Below are positions 34,061 through 47,058 of a DNA stretch of 64,000 nucleotides, in pieces. The notes below the pieces were generated by a model. It was not told where the DNA came from, searched no databases, and saw nothing but the letters and a program-made list of their open reading frames with translations. The stretch comes from Isoetes taiwanensis (Eukaryota; Streptophyta; Lycopodiopsida; Isoetales; Isoetaceae). A program made the position numbers and the translations under genes. The DNA lies in the NCBI GenBank assembly GCA_021234155.1, contig JAJEKV010000071.1, forward strand, positions 4,030,483 through 4,094,482. The letters are read 5' to 3'. Positions within the stretch are counted from its first letter, which is position 1, and each line of letters opens with the position of its first letter.

Positions 34061-37013
34061 GAATGTGCCGAGGATTAAAGAGAGGCAGGTAGTAGATGGA
34101 TACATTGAAGGCCTGCATCAATATCAAAAGTCTTGTCCGAGCTATTAATTCAAGGATAGTAGGAGAAGCAGAGGACAAAGCATTGAGCTTAGAGGAGGCA
34201 CCCCAAATACCGTTGCAGAAACAATCTTTTTACAACAAAGGGAAAGCCATCGATCCTACACCCCGAAGCAGATAGTTACCACACCCGCAAACCAGTAGTT
34301 TCAGGGCAAAGGGGACATGAAAACCCCGGGGGATGCACTCATACATAAGGGGGGTATGGCATCTGCGTTCAGAGGGTAGCAAAAAACCCCCCTTGTATAC
34401 GCAATTTTAAAAGGCAATTTGACCCCTTTGTGTATAGATATTGCTCCAAATCAGTGCCTAAAAACACCCCTAACCCCTAAGTATACGTACGCAAATGGTC
34501 TAAAAAACACCCCTTTGTTGAACTCTCATGGGTTATATGCTGATCAAAGGTGAATCCCCCGGGATGAAAACATCATTCAAGGAGTAGCAAGGACCAAGAT
34601 TATTGTGTGATTTGTCGTTGGTAATACTTTACTTTCACACTTTTGCAAGGCATAGCGTTTTGTAATGTTTTTCTTTGACATAAGTTCCACCCTTCGCAGG
34701 CCATCTTCCACATGACACAATTTTGACATTAGCACCTTCACCCAGATACTATGATTTTCAGGAGTATGACTTGCACATAGGACTCGGCATGTCCAATCTG
34801 CAAGAACTTAATGTTAGATGTGCCCCACATAATATAGATTAGAGCAACTAAAACAACTTTGCACTTAGACATGGATCTTTTCTATTTTATCTTGTATTCT
34901 ATTGGCAAGCAAAGGAGAAAACATACAAGATTTATACCATCAACAACAATATCTGAGAGCCAGATGCCTTGAACAGTATTTTTCAAGGAGTAATATGGAT
35001 TGAATATATCAAACAACTGGTCGCATAAGGATGCTAAATGAAGTTTCAGGACAAGTGTGAACCTAAATATGCGATGTGTAGAGGGAGCATCTGCCTTCAT
35101 GAAGATATACACGGGGTAAAAACTTTGATATGGTATCTCTTGCTTTCTTTTTTTCTTTGTTAGTCAAAACCATTGGCCGATTAATTGGCTGATTGGCCAG
35201 GCAAACTCCTGTTCTATATCATCTTGTTGCTTTGGTTCCAGGTTTGGTCAAATTATTGGTTGAACATAGGTCAATATGTGGTCAAACCCCTGCCAACTAG
35301 TGATGGAACGTCTGGTGAAATCTCAGGTCGACTTTACGATCAACCTATAGTGATGCTTGCTCTATCGGACCAAATGAACTCTCTAAAATGTGAGATACTT
35401 GTGAATATGGACGACTTCAAACTCAAGAAAACCATTTGCAATGTCCTTAATGTACATGGAGAGGTTCCTTAAGTTGAGGGCGCCAGTGCATGATGGCATA
35501 TTTTATGCGTAAGGGCATTGATAAATAGGTTTCCTATAGATTCTCTTAATATTCTGTGTAGATGCCTAATGGATTTATGTTGTATTGTAATAACTGCAAA
35601 GTATATTGAGATTATTATATGTTGCCTACAAATAGGCCTTCTAAGTGGCTATACGGAATGTCAAAGTTCATTAATGTTAGGAGTAGTTAAGAGGACTTGT
35701 ATGAAACAAAGCAAATGCAGAGAATGAACCCCATTGTCCCTATTAAATGTGTCGGAAAGGCAATTCCGATAAATTCTACGAAGCAAGTCTATATGCTTTT
35801 GTATGGTTAGCACATATCAAGTATGAGCATTAATAGTTTTTTTGAAGTCTTGGTGGGTTGGAGAGTCATAAAAACAACCAATCTTACCTTGGGCAAAGCC
35901 ATGCTAATGAAGCATTGAACATAATTTGATGCAAACTAGCTGGTGATCTGAGCAGAATGTTCAGGAATATAATATGGATGCTTAGTGAAGCTTTGATGCT
36001 TCACATAATGACATGCCATTTTACATCCCAATTTCCTTCATTGAACTCTAATTCTCGTGTGCATTATAACAGACCTTACACATCAGTTTAAATGATTATG
36101 TCTGTCCAAAAAAATGTATCTTTGTTCAACACAATCGATATTGCATTAGTTAATCTGATCAAAAGCATCATTATTCCCGGAGTATCTTGGGAGCATGTCA
36201 AATAATTTTAGGAAGATTTATCTTCTATGGAGATAATAGGAGAAGCTAGCCTAGTATTCGTGATGGAATGCTAGGAAAGTAAGGGTTCTTGAAATTATCA
36301 ACATTAAAGCAAGGGCTAGCATTAACAACTAAATATTTCTATAACAAAGCTGCTCATAAGATAATTATGTATCCTCTTTCTATTCTCCTCCAGTATCAAT
36401 TAAGTAGATGTCACCCTTTTGGATGGAGAACATTGGAATTTTTATTGTTTGACAATATCTACTTTGATTTCACGATTCCAATTTGCCACGACTATTATAA
36501 AAAGGCATTGGCCTGTTATTCATTTCACTTCACCAATAGGTATGTTCATTGAACATGGTCTTTTTGAAAATAAGTGATATTGTATTTTTGTTTGAAAGAT
36601 TAAGAAAGATGCGGCTGATGCATAATATGACTACTGTGATATACTGCTCTTGTTGAGGTTGCGCACATCACTGGTTGGGACGACTCTTTGTCTTTTCTAA
36701 TAAATGTATCAATGGTTTTATTGGTTAGCTTGCAACTTGAGCATTATTCAATTATGTCAAATGTGTATCAATCGTGTCCTAACTATTGAGTGAAGTCTTC
36801 CTTGAAAATAACAATTAAAAATCTACTTGACATCTAATGTTTTCTTTTACCATTCTCCATCTCCATCTCCCAAGATAATACATTTCTAAAATGAAGATGC
36901 CTTGCTGGAGATGTGAGTGCCCATCATTAGCAAACAAACATCATTAGCAAACAATGTAATCTTCGAGAATATTATTAGCAAATGTCCTTGAATGTGCAAA
37001 CGTTTAATTATAT
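34061..37013. other. Intergenic; no supported gene
   Basis: About 3 kb with only short frames. The longest (35185-35472, 95 residues) has a hydrophobic N-terminus (LLFYIILLLWFQVW) but no family match that I recognise. Poly-C-containing TAAAAAACACCCC words cluster at 34380-34520. Confidence 0.35.
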
Positions 37014-37217
37014 CTTACATATATATGAATTTGATGTTGGCCTTGAATGTAGAACTCAATCCAATAATTATATTATTTATCATGATCATATTACCACATT
37101 AGTGCAAGTTTTGCATAGCATTATGGAAAAGGAGATAAAGTGCTTAGGAGTAATGACCAACTTCGCAATAATATATGATATAATAGTAGTAATTGTCATA
37201 AATCTAATAAGATCCTT

Positions 37218-38471
37218 TCATGTTACTATGAGATATTCGTTGAGGACAGTAGTTCCCGCCATATTGTTATGCCTCATCTCCTCTATTTTGGATCGATATT
37301 CTTTCCACGTAAATGGTTTATACTTGGCTACATGCTTGTCATCTATCAGAGGTAGTGCCGGTTGGATTATAGTGTCTGCGATTGGAGTGACAAAGTATGC
37401 CATGGACAACCTAGGCTTAGATGGATTAACGACAGCTCTATGTATCATAGCAGAGTATCGCCCATTGCTTATTGCCTATTGTCACAACAACAACTCTTGT
37501 GAGAAAGCATCAAAAGTGAGAAGGAGAAATAGGTGCACTGCTTCACCTGTAGAGTATCTCCAACATCAATAATGAGGCAATCTGAACGCGGTTTACAATT
37601 ACGCCACTTACCATCTATGAAATGCTGGCGTCCTCCCACAAGGTCTTGATAGGAAATGGTCAAAAAATGTGTATCAGTATGAGCTGGCAAGCCAATATTA
37701 CTGATGGGGTCTGGTGAAGGTGGGTAGTAGTTAAAACGAAGTGACACACTCTTTGGGTTGTAAAGTCGAGTAAGGTAAGTGTGTTCTAGACCCAATGCAC
37801 GCTCTACAAGCTCAATAAGAAGATTGGATACCTTCTCCATGGAGGATAGATAGTTCTCAATAATGGTGCTGCAAAGAATCGTCAACAAGTTAAAAACATC
37901 ATTCTCAAATGAATGAGAAGAAGAAAAAGAGCATTCTTTAAGTATGAGACCAAAAGACAACATGACCAAACACAAGAGGGTACCAAAATTCTTGAGCATG
38001 TTCTTCCATAATAGCATGAGCATAATGTTGGTAGAACTCAGGGTCTCGAAGCACTTGGAAGCCCTCATGCCATAGCATTTGGCCATTTACCACGCCCTTG
38101 TTGTAACCACCACGAGAATAGCCCATGTAGGAGTCAGATAAACGGAGGCCTTTTTCTTTGGATCCAGCAGGCAGGGCAAACAGCTGCATAGCAGTGTTTT
38201 CCATTTGTTTGATCACCTCTGGAGGCACGCCGTGGTTTTTAACCTGAACAAATCCATACTTGACAAAGGCAGAATCTATTTCCTCCACCAATTTTTGCAT
38301 TGCAGCCTCATCAGAACCTCCCTCAATTATGGCACCCATATCCACCACAGGTGATTTATCTTCTTCTTCATATTCATCATATGCTACATTGGGTCGCAAG
38401 TCTTGAGGCACAACAAAGTCCTCAATTTTGCTGCCATCTCTCAACAGAGAATCCAACACTTGGGATTCCAT
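37218..38471 (-). CDS. 2-oxoglutarate/Fe(II)-dependent dioxygenase (DOXC-type)
   Basis: Three exons on the minus strand join in frame: 38471-37984, 37868-37547 and 37475-37218. They give 355 residues, the usual size for the family. The DIOX_N region (about 45-150) includes SPVVDMGAIIEGG and KYGFVQVKNHGVPPEVIKQM. The catalytic jelly roll carries the iron ligands His226 and Asp228 (in HTDTHFLTIS) and His282, plus Arg292-x-Ser294 (PRLS) that binds 2-oxoglutarate. YPPSPDP precedes the first His as in many DOXC enzymes. These soluble enzymes hydroxylate, desaturate or demethylate plant metabolites; the substrate cannot be told from sequence. It is divergent from a BAHD acyltransferase 1.08 kb away. 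ATATATATATG at about 38506-38518 could be its TATA region. Confidence 0.85.
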
Positions 38472-38639
38472 TGCGCTTGTTTTCCAAGCTTTCTATGTAA
38501 AGCAAATATATATATATGCTTAGAGTGTTCTTGCATTTAGAGAGTTACGAGTAATAGTTTTTGTGCTATATTACATTATAATCGATATTATAATCAAATC
38601 TTTAAAGCTCCTATAAGCCTCTTTACAATAGTTGTGAAT

Positions 38640-38830
38640 TCCTTACATGGTCCATTATAGCTATTCTCATTGTCCATAAGTGTCATGTCCTCAATTAAAC
38701 AGTCCATGTCAATGTCCTTACATGGTCAATTATGATTATATCATACATATAATAATTGATTCCTTACATGGTCAATTATGATTATATCATAATAATTGAT
38801 TCCTTACATGGTCCATTATGATTATATCAT
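38640..38830. repeat. Short tandem repeats, 40-46-bp units
   Basis: TCCTTACATGGTCAATTATG recurs at 38715, 38761 and 38801, with a diverged copy at about 38640. Each is followed by ATTATATCAT and AATAATTGAT. Confidence 0.85.
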
Positions 38831-39086
38831 TGTCTATTAGGGTCATGCCTCAACTTGAGAGTGGGTGGGCGTCCTTAAATGAAAGCGCTCTCAATACTGA
38901 CGTGGTCATGTTAAAATCACGAAAATCCCCAAAAACACTGTGTGTTTAGTAGACCATTTATTATAACATGCAAGGGGCAGGAATATGGCAGAGATATGCT
39001 GGTGATTTTATCACGATTGTGCACATGCCTCTTAAATAACTCGAAAACATGCTATATTGAGACATTCAATCTTGACCATTGAATTG

Positions 39087-39164
39087 CATATTTGGGTGGA
39101 GCCTCCCCATGTGCGCCCAACCTAGAATTTCCATATTTGGGTGGAGCCTCCCCATGTGCGCCCA
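39087..39164. repeat. 33-bp direct repeat, two copies
   Basis: CATATTTGGGTGGAGCCTCC followed by CCATGTGCGCCCA occurs at 39087 and 39132. Confidence 0.9.
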
Positions 39165-39555
39165 TGTCCCCCATCAATCCATGCCTTAAATTTGCGTTGG
39201 GTTGTCCATCAATGGTTGCATGGGCCTTAAACATCTAAAGCTCCATAGCTTCAGAACAGTAATTGAGACTACCATATCTCCTTACGTCAAGGTAAGTTGA
39301 TGTTCATTCTTGTGTATTATCCAATGAATGGCTGCCATGTGGCAACCATATCAAGAATGGAAAATGGGATCGCATTCTTAATGGACCTGCTGCAGCCAGC
39401 GAAAATCTGCTAAAATCTCTGTTGAAGACCTGTTGCAGCCTGTTAAAGCCTCCCTCTTGCCATTTCACAGCGTCAAGGTAAGATTTTAACATGCCAGTAT
39501 CAACTCTATATATCCTGCCATACCATAGTAGCATATCAACATCTGAGATTTTGAG

Positions 39556-40951
39556 ATGAATGTATCAGTGAACCGAGTTACTATCGTCAGGCCAAATGTT
39601 GATCTAACTAGGGGCAAGATTGTGTTGGGCTTGATTGATCACCATGTATGGTATATACCATATAGATCAAGAATTATGTTCTATGATCGTCCCAAAGGGT
39701 TCGATTTTGGAGCATTTGTTGAGAACCTGAGAACCAGCCTTGCAAAGGCATTAGATTTGTTCTATCCCTTTGCAGGAAGATTGTGTTGCAGAGAAGATGG
39801 GATTTTGGAGGTAGATTGTAATGGAGATGGAGTTCTGTTTATAGAAGCAAGCACAGATGCAAATGTGGATCAATTCCAGAACTCAAAAACCTCGGTTGAG
39901 GGATGCGCTGGCCTGGCTCAAAAACTTGGCCATCGGACATCCTGGCCTTGGCAATCCAATACTCCTCTTATTATTATCCAGGTTGCTGAATTGTGTAATA
40001 TGTGGAATTAACTTTTGCTCTATTGCTGTAAGTTCGGTTTTGCTGTAAGTTCGGTTTAAAAGACTGAGCTAATGTTTTTTACCTTTGACATGACAGGCTA
40101 CCGAAATATGTAACGAGGCAATTTCAATATCTTTCAGATATAGCCATCAGATCTGTGATGGCATGAGTGCATGGCACTTTGTCAAAACTTGGGCTGAGAT
40201 TTGTAGGGGCCAAAATGTGTCCCTTTTTCCAAAAATTATGTACTATCTCACAGCAAATCAACTCAAATCCTCCAGGCATCTCAAAAGCATCAAAGAGATT
40301 GCAAATAACTATAAATACTCTACCGAGCAAGCAAATGAGCATCACCAAACTCTCACAAGGTGTTTCACATTCAACAGCAAAGTAATACAAAAGTTAAAAG
40401 AAAGGGCACAAGATGGTGAATTTCTAAGTGCATTTCAGCTGCTATCAGCACATATATGGTCCAAGATAACCGAGGCGCGACAAATTGCTGACGATCAAGA
40501 CACCAGGCTCATGTTCCCAGTGAACTGCAGAGAAAGGAGCATCAAATTTCCAAAAGGTTACTTTGGAAATGGTGCTCTGATGTTGAGCGTTGTTTTTTGT
40601 GCAGGAAAACTTTTGTCTGATCCTTTGCTAGCAGCTAAGCAACTGAAAAATACCATTCACAATTTCACAAATGAAAAAATTGATGCCATTCTAGACCTGA
40701 TTGCATATGGAGACCTTGATCATGATACTGACCATGCCACTTCGGTTCGGATTGGAAGTTCCTTTAAGTTTCCCATTTATGAATCTGATTTCGGACATGG
40801 GCCACCTATGGATATGACATGCCTTCCTGAAGCATGTGATGGAACTGTTTACTACTTTCCTGGCAAAGAGAGTGGTAGTGTGGACGCCCACATTTCCTTA
40901 GAAACCACAGCCATGCTTCGGATGATATCACTTAAACCGACCATTATCTAA
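39556..40951 (+). CDS. BAHD acyltransferase
   Basis: Two exons (39556-39981 and 40097-40951) join in frame at a GT-AG intron of 115 bp and encode 426 residues, close to the usual 430-460. The catalytic HxxxD motif is intact (SHQICDG, His159 and Asp163). The C-terminal DFGWG motif is present as DFGHG (373-377), with Trp replaced by His. LFYPFAGRL near residue 70 and GYFGNGALML in the second half are also family hallmarks. BAHD enzymes transfer acyl groups from CoA thioesters to alcohols or amines in the cytosol; the acceptor cannot be predicted. Divergent pairing with the dioxygenase suggests a shared pathway. The first bases of the intron would translate to VAELCN, resembling the start of exon 2 (ATEICN), which may mark an old duplication at the splice site. 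Confidence 0.88.
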
Positions 40952-40961
40952 TTATCTAGAT

Positions 40962-41031
40962 AGACAGACACGCAGACAGACAGACACACAGACACACAGA
41001 CAAGAGAGACAGACAGACAGATAGACAGATA
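40962..41031. repeat. (GACA)n/(GATA)n microsatellite in the BAHD 3' flank
   Basis: Imperfect GACA, CACA and GATA tetranucleotides begin about 11 bases after the stop codon. A 19-bp GCACCAC(T)CTGACGATGTA duplication follows at 41032-41069. Confidence 0.85.
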
Positions 41032-41263
41032 GCACCACTTTGACGATGTAGCACCACTCTGACGATGTATTTTGCTACAGGAAAATAAGTGTCATATTAA
41101 CTTAATCTGTTTCTAGTTTTTCCCCTTGGAATTTGAATCCCATCTCGTGCATGATTTTGGATTTAATGCTGTCTCTCTTTCTCTTCTAAATGCTCTTCTG
41201 TTTTTGATGCTTCAGATTTTTCTGAATGGATCCTCTTTACTGCTTCAGGTTCTGTTTTTTCGT

Positions 41264-41458
41264 TCATCCAATTTGTATGCATTCAGATTTGTTTGTTTTG
41301 CCGAGACCAGTATCAGAATCCATCGATGACAAGGGAGCAGATGATTGTTCAGTTAGGTGGCGGATCATACGGGTCTTGCAGTTCTTGGGCTGAGCCCTCT
41401 TGGCTATGGCAGCCCTAGAACTAGCGACAGCAGTGCCGGAGATAGCAGCTTTAGCCAT
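41264..41458 (-). CDS. Possible exon encoding a transit-peptide-like sequence
   Basis: The minus-strand frame starts MAKAAISGTAVASSRAAIAK, rich in Ala and Ser with scattered Arg/Lys, as in plant plastid transit peptides. It runs for 64 residues. No mature domain is recognisable and the gene may continue through an intron. A chance frame cannot be excluded. Confidence 0.25.
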   Translation of the reverse strand: MAKAAISGTAVASSRAAIAKRAQPKNCKTRMIRHLTEQSSAPLSSMDSDTGLGKTNKSECIQIG

Positions 41459-41559
41459 GTTTCACCTCCGTAGCTTTGCTCTGTGTTTTTTTGTTAAGTG
41501 TTAGACCATTGATTTGTGGTTTTTTGAAGGAAATTTAGATACGTGTATTTTGCTCAGGT

Positions 41560-41829
41560 GTGGTTGGTAATCTAATGGTCTGGTCACATGTAGCCGTTGA
41601 TAGCCGTGGAAAACTGAAGGGTCACATGCAGCAGAATGATAGCAATGGAGTCCAGTTCAGTCACACGGATTGTTTCAGCCGGTTCCTGCCCTCGGTTGAA
41701 TGGAATCCTATTGACAGGAATCCGTTCGTTCTCAACAACGTGGCTCAAAGTTCTTCATCGCAACCAGAAATTTTGAACTGCTCTTGCAATAAAGAAGGAA
41801 GGCCTAAAGTGGTTGATGGCTTTGTATGA
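41560..41829 (+). CDS. Unrecognised 89-residue frame
   Basis: The frame follows a plausible acceptor (TTTTGCTCAG before GTGTGG at about 41559) and has a reasonable amino-acid mix (for example FSRFLPSVEWNPIDRNPFVL). No motif or neighbour identifies it. It could be a terminal exon. Confidence 0.25.
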   Translation: MVGNLMVWSHVAVDSRGKLKGHMQQNDSNGVQFSHTDCFSRFLPSVEWNPIDRNPFVLNNVAQSSSSQPEILNCSCNKEGRPKVVDGFV

Positions 41830-44199
41830 CCCGTGCACTAAAATTAGGTTCATGTTAACAAGAAATGCTTCCTGTTGACGGCTACATGTGAACGGACCCT
41901 AAGTTACTTGAGTATTGATGTGGCTTAAAGCTTGTTGTGTTGGAAGAACACTAGCTCTCGTATTTCAAAAATAGGGGGGTTTGGCCCCGAAAAATCCTGC
42001 CATTCTTAAAATTTTCCGACGAGTTAAAAAATTCTCGACAATTTTTTGCAAAAAATCTGGAAAATAGGCAATCTTTTTTCTGGTAACATGAAATGGAAGG
42101 CAGCATTTTTCCCAGTTGGATGGGCTACTAAATTCGAGCCTTGGTAGCTCCTTCATGGTGCCTTGGCCAACTTTTTCATTTCGGTAGTGGACAAGGACAT
42201 ATATTAATGTGATTCTTTTACGTGACATTTCAGTGGGCAGCCTGGGCTGAAAGGTGATTCTGCACGATTCCAATTATTCGACCCATTCAAGATGCCCCAT
42301 TCTAGAAATACAGGTCACAATGCTGGCTTTTTTATCCTTTAACCACAATCACGATCTGATAATATGTTACGAGTAGCTAAATTCTTGCAAGCATTTTTTC
42401 ATAAGCCCATCTTGAGGTTATATGGCCTACCTTATATGCCCATCTTGTGGTTTTATGGCTATCCAGTTTCAAAATAGGTATGGCTTGGCGTAACGTTATG
42501 CAGTTTTAAACAAATTTGGTTCTTCCTCAATGTTGTTTTCACTTATCTCATCTAAGGTTGGTAGTTAAGAAGGTACTCTATTATGAGAAAAGCTCTCAAT
42601 TTTTTATTTCAACATCTCTTGCAATTTAGCATCAAAGTAAATGCACAACTCCTTTTATGCTAAAGTTTGAAGTTGCTTTACAAAGCATTTAATTCTTATT
42701 TTCTTGCATATGCTTGATATTGATCAATTGTTTGTCAATGGCTCTTTTACCTTCCAAGTTCTTTGCATCATCTTTACGTCATCTGGTTGTTGCCTATGCC
42801 AATTATACAAATATTGCTATTAGATAGGCTATTAACGTACATGTTTCCATTCTGATACTGACCAGATTGACAGGGCTGTGGATAAATGCCACTGTGAGTT
42901 GTAGATTGAGTTGGTGCATTTTGAATGTGTGAATAAATTTAGAGGAGCATCTTTGCTCTGATAGAATAAGCTATAAGTTGTTCCAGGATGTAAGCCATGA
43001 AGAGACGGTTTACGGAAGAATGCTTCAGATCGACACATAATTGCTAGATAGATCAGGTCTGATATAAGCCTGATATAAGTTGTAGCAATATTCAAGAGTC
43101 CAGGAACCTTGCTGGTAATTGTTTTCCAAGAGACACACGGGCATATGGAGTCCATAGTTAGGCCGACCCATCGACCATGTGCATCATTGAGAATGCATTG
43201 GTTGCCCAGTATTTTATTCTGGTGGAACTATTCAGAATTCACAACTTTGTTTATTCCTGTGGAACTGTTCAGAATTCACAACTTTGTGGTTAAACTTGCA
43301 GCTACAGATGATTTTTATGAACTGGTATGATCTTTAGATATGCCTCTGCATGAAGACTACATTGAAAAATTAGGCATTTCATTCTTACCATCATTTCACA
43401 GACCAAATATTGTCCAAGTGTGTTTCTGCAATAGATCCATCGCAGCCTCCACTCAAACTTGCAACTACAATGCATTTATTAAAGAACATGTCCAAATGGG
43501 AATATACAATACAACCCTTGGATTTGCAGATGTGTTGGTATAGTTTTTTTTCTTTTAATTTTAAGCACATGTTACCTCTTGCTAGCAAAAATTTGAGCCT
43601 CGTGTGTGAAATATTAAAGATAATGCGGCAAATTAAATATTTTGGCATACATGGAAAGTAATTGGGTGATGCAAATAGGGATGGAGTCATCTCGGCTCCA
43701 AATATTGTGCACATCAAGCGATTGGGCGATGCAAATAGGGATGGGAGTCACCTCGGCCCCAAATATTGTGCACATCATTAAAGGCTAGACTATGCCAAAA
43801 GGGTTAGCATTAAGGCCCCTACTAGCAGTATGAGGACTAACTTCATACATCTAGACGTATCTTTGTTGGGTTGCCCCTAGGGGGAAACCCTCGTCCATGT
43901 GGATTTGTGGCATATTCCAAGTATGTGCCAGTATATGCCCGAAATATGCCAATAACTGCTCCTGCTCGAAATATATTATTAGCTGTAAACTGGCGGTCAT
44001 TTCTGTTGCTAGCAGCCACTCTGGAAACCGGCTAACCGATGTTCTGGCGATGGTGGCTCTGGCTATAGTTCCAGCTTATCTCTAGCTGCATAAAGACGGC
44101 TCAGCTAGCTGCACAAAGACTCCTTTGTTAATTTCGGTTGTGCCCTGAAAAATGGTCCCAGCTTGGCTGGCCATCCAATGCATGTTCGACATTGAGCAG
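41830..44199. other. No supported gene; two short tandem duplications
   Basis: Frames here are short and without motifs. A 37-bp unit is duplicated at 43214-43250 and 43251-43287 (GGAACT-TTCAGAATTCACAA). A 60-bp unit is duplicated at 43661-43720 and 43721-43778 (GATGCAAATAGGGATGG). Confidence 0.5.
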
Positions 44200-47058
44200 G
44201 AATCATAGAAGGGTAGTTGTGGCAGCTGCATTCCAACCTCCTCAAGTGTTTGAAAGAGGGTTGGTTTCATTTCATCAGGTAGGAGACTGCATACTATACA
44301 GTCCCCCAAGAATTAAGAGGCAAAAGCCCAAGGCCATTCTCCAATTTTTGGGTGGTGCTTTTATAGGTGCAGCGCCTAAACTCACTTACAGGTATATTAA
44401 TCTGATTCTGTTTTGCCAAATCTTTTATTATTCTTTAACAATCTAACACGATAATATTTGATCCAGTCTGTTTCTTGAATTGTTGACAAAGGAGGGATTT
44501 CTTGTCATAGCTACTCCATATGAACCTTCGACCACGAAACATCAGCACGTAAATGAAAAATGGAGCAGTTGCCTGGACTATCTATATACATCAGGATGCC
44601 CCTCAGCCGATGTTTCTCCTCTCGATGTCTCTGGTCTTCCGTCAGTTAGTATTGGTCACAGGCATGTTTTTGATACCTTCTTTCATATGTGAAAACTACC
44701 ATGTCGAGATTGTAGTCTACATTTGTCTTGCATTTGGGTTTCGACATCAAGTGTTTGTCTTAGTGATTGCTAGACAGATCTAGCAGGACATGGGTAAACC
44801 TAGGTATTCTAGTAGTAATATATGCGTATAAGAGATAGTTTTTGATCTGCCTGTAACTTTTTTGCTTATGCTGCATTAAACTGCTCTTCATGGGGTAAAA
44901 TCTCAGGTGATCTAAGTCCACATAACACATTTATGCTTTTCTTTGTATCCTGACGATGGCCTGTGTAAAAATGTGGGGATAAAATTAGGTTGAGAAGATC
45001 TCTAGTTCTTGAATTTTATTGCTTTTAACATTATCACCTTAGCATAGTTCTTTTGGGTAAAGTGTTTTTGTTGATCGAATTTACGGAAGATACTAGCCCC
45101 ACCTTCTTGAAAAAGTACTGTGCATAGCAAGAGAAGAAAACATATTAGAGAGAATGACAACAAAATAGGTGTCATAAAGATACATGATATGGGTAGCAGG
45201 CTAGTCTATTTATGGAAAAACTAAAAGCTACTAAGTGGAAGTCCTCATTAACTAATTAAATACATGTTTAGCATATAATGTTTATTCTGCATATTCAGCA
45301 CTTTCCCCATGCGAGATTGCAACTTACTAAGATGTTTTTCTTTCTCCTTTAAGATGTAAATGTTGAATACCATGAAGTGCTACCATGGCCATCATTGGTG
45401 CACTTTAGCCAGTCTTGCTGCAGGAGGAAAAACTTCACCTCCTATTTTCATTAGCTTGTTGAAATTGGTCTCATATACCTATTTGATCCAATGCCAAATT
45501 GACATGTTTACGGACAAGTAAACTACATGGAATTCTCTTGTAGAACTTGGGAGTTAGGAAGAGTGAAGCAAGTGCTGTTACACGCAACCTCCTCAGCAGC
45601 TTAGATTCCAGGCTTGCCCCAAGGAAGTTTAAGGGACCATCACCACTCTCTTCATCAAAGTCAACTGGTTGTTGCTTCACTAGGAAATCTTCCTCAAGCC
45701 AAAAATGATCAAACAACAGTCTGTCGCCAAAGAAGCAGATTTTTTGCAATGGACATCTGGTTCATGATCGTAGAGATCATACAATAGGTCTTATGGCAGT
45801 CTAGATGCTGCGTTGGTCAACTTTATATAAGGAACACAAGCGAGCTCTTTAGTGCCATATCCATGATTTCTCCCCTAAAACACCCTAAATGATGTTGGAT
45901 TCTTTGAAGCCTATAGGCTTAATAGGATTACAATTCAAGAGATAAGCTGCAAGTGGACACTTTCGACGAGATCATTTTGCTGTGTATATAGAGCAGACTC
46001 AGCTATCTCAAGATGCCCTGCTCATCTAATAAGCAGAAAATTCCTTGCTGGCATGCTCCCAAAGAATTGGTAGAATTTCATGTTTTCTTTAAATGTCTTG
46101 TTCAGCTAGATAGGCATAAATTTATTTGGGGGCAAACTCCCCACCTCTGTCCTAAACTTCCATGTTCTCTGCTTAAACTTTTGGACGGTTGAGAAATTTT
46201 GATTCGTATTAAAACCAAGTCATCCTAGCGAAGTGCCACAAGTCTCTGTTTTTGTCCACAAAACAGAAACAATACATGACATCTATGCATTTCTGTGGAA
46301 AGAGCTTGGCGAGACAAGGTGCATTATGGTACAATGAATGCATCCATGGTATGATGCATTATCTCCTTGAACGGACTTATGGCAAACATTCCTAGAAGAT
46401 CCAGCGTGCTTGAGCACTATATTGATATCAAATAGGATGACTGTAAGTGATTGTAGTACCACAGAACGCCTAAGATTTATTAATGATTATGGAAGATCCA
46501 TACTGTCTGTGAGACCAGAAGCATTGGAAGATCCATATGGTCTATGAGACCGGAAACATAAAAATTGTGGATGTGCAAGGAGGGTGGTCTAGAAAAAGTT
46601 CGAAAGAAAATGATTCGATTGGCTGCTCCAAAGAACGCTCCAATATCAGCATTTGGTCTTCTTTGATTCCTACCATATCTCTTCTTTTGAAAAGATCTGC
46701 TTTTTTCCCTTGTTGCCCGCTTTACTTTCTCAGAAGTCACCACATCACTCCTTTAGTATCATGAAGTTTCCTTTTCTTTGGGGAGTTGTCCATCATTTTA
46801 AACTATTGAGACTCTTCATGAAAATTTAGGGTTGATGGCACAAGGTTGGTTTTAGTAAATATAACAAGCAAACTGGGTGGAGAAAAATTATAACTTAGCT
46901 TAAGGTCCTTGAACCTATCCATTTCTTGATTAATAACGAATGATTCAATCTTGTATCATTTTCCTTGTGCTGACCATCAGTGTTTGCTTGTAGAACAATG
47001 TAATCATATCTTTCAATAACAAGCGAGCAGCTGATGCAGTATCACTCTTTGACCAGGT
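44200..47058 (+). CDS. DUF1350 family protein, partial exons
   Basis: Three exon blocks match the plant DUF1350 proteins, which are plastid-type proteins with an alpha/beta-hydrolase-like fold. Block 1 (about 44200-44391) encodes NHRRVVVAAAF...PKAILQFLGGAFIGAAPKLT. Block 2 (44467-44661) encodes LFLELLTKEGFLVIATPYEP and ends in SGLPSVSIGH. Block 3 (about 46996-47058) encodes NNVIISFNNKRAADAVSLFD. Blocks 1 and 2 join in frame over a GT-AG intron. Block 2 ends at AG|GCATGT, so its donor would be the rarer GC type. The exon expected between blocks 2 and 3 (following the GHS motif), the first exon and the 3' exons were not found. This is therefore an incompletely resolved gene or a decayed copy. 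Confidence 0.55.

Larger units (their letters stand above)
38472..39555. promoter_or_regulatory. Shared divergent promoter region between dioxygenase and acyltransferase
   Basis: 1084 bp separate the two start codons. A TATA-like ATATATATATG lies 35-47 bases before the minus-strand start. TCTATATAT (39506-39514) lies about 45 bases before the plus-strand start. The interval also holds two tandem-repeat blocks (38640-38830, 39087-39164). A common regulatory region is plausible but not shown. Confidence 0.45.

Noticed and set aside
35185-35472. 95-codon frame with WSNYWL resembling an ABCC transporter segment
   Set aside because: Only about ten residues are reminiscent of the family. There are no Walker motifs or further transmembrane pattern nearby.
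41965-42273. 102-codon minus-strand frame
   Set aside because: No motifs, no splice context and no related sequence in the window; likely chance.
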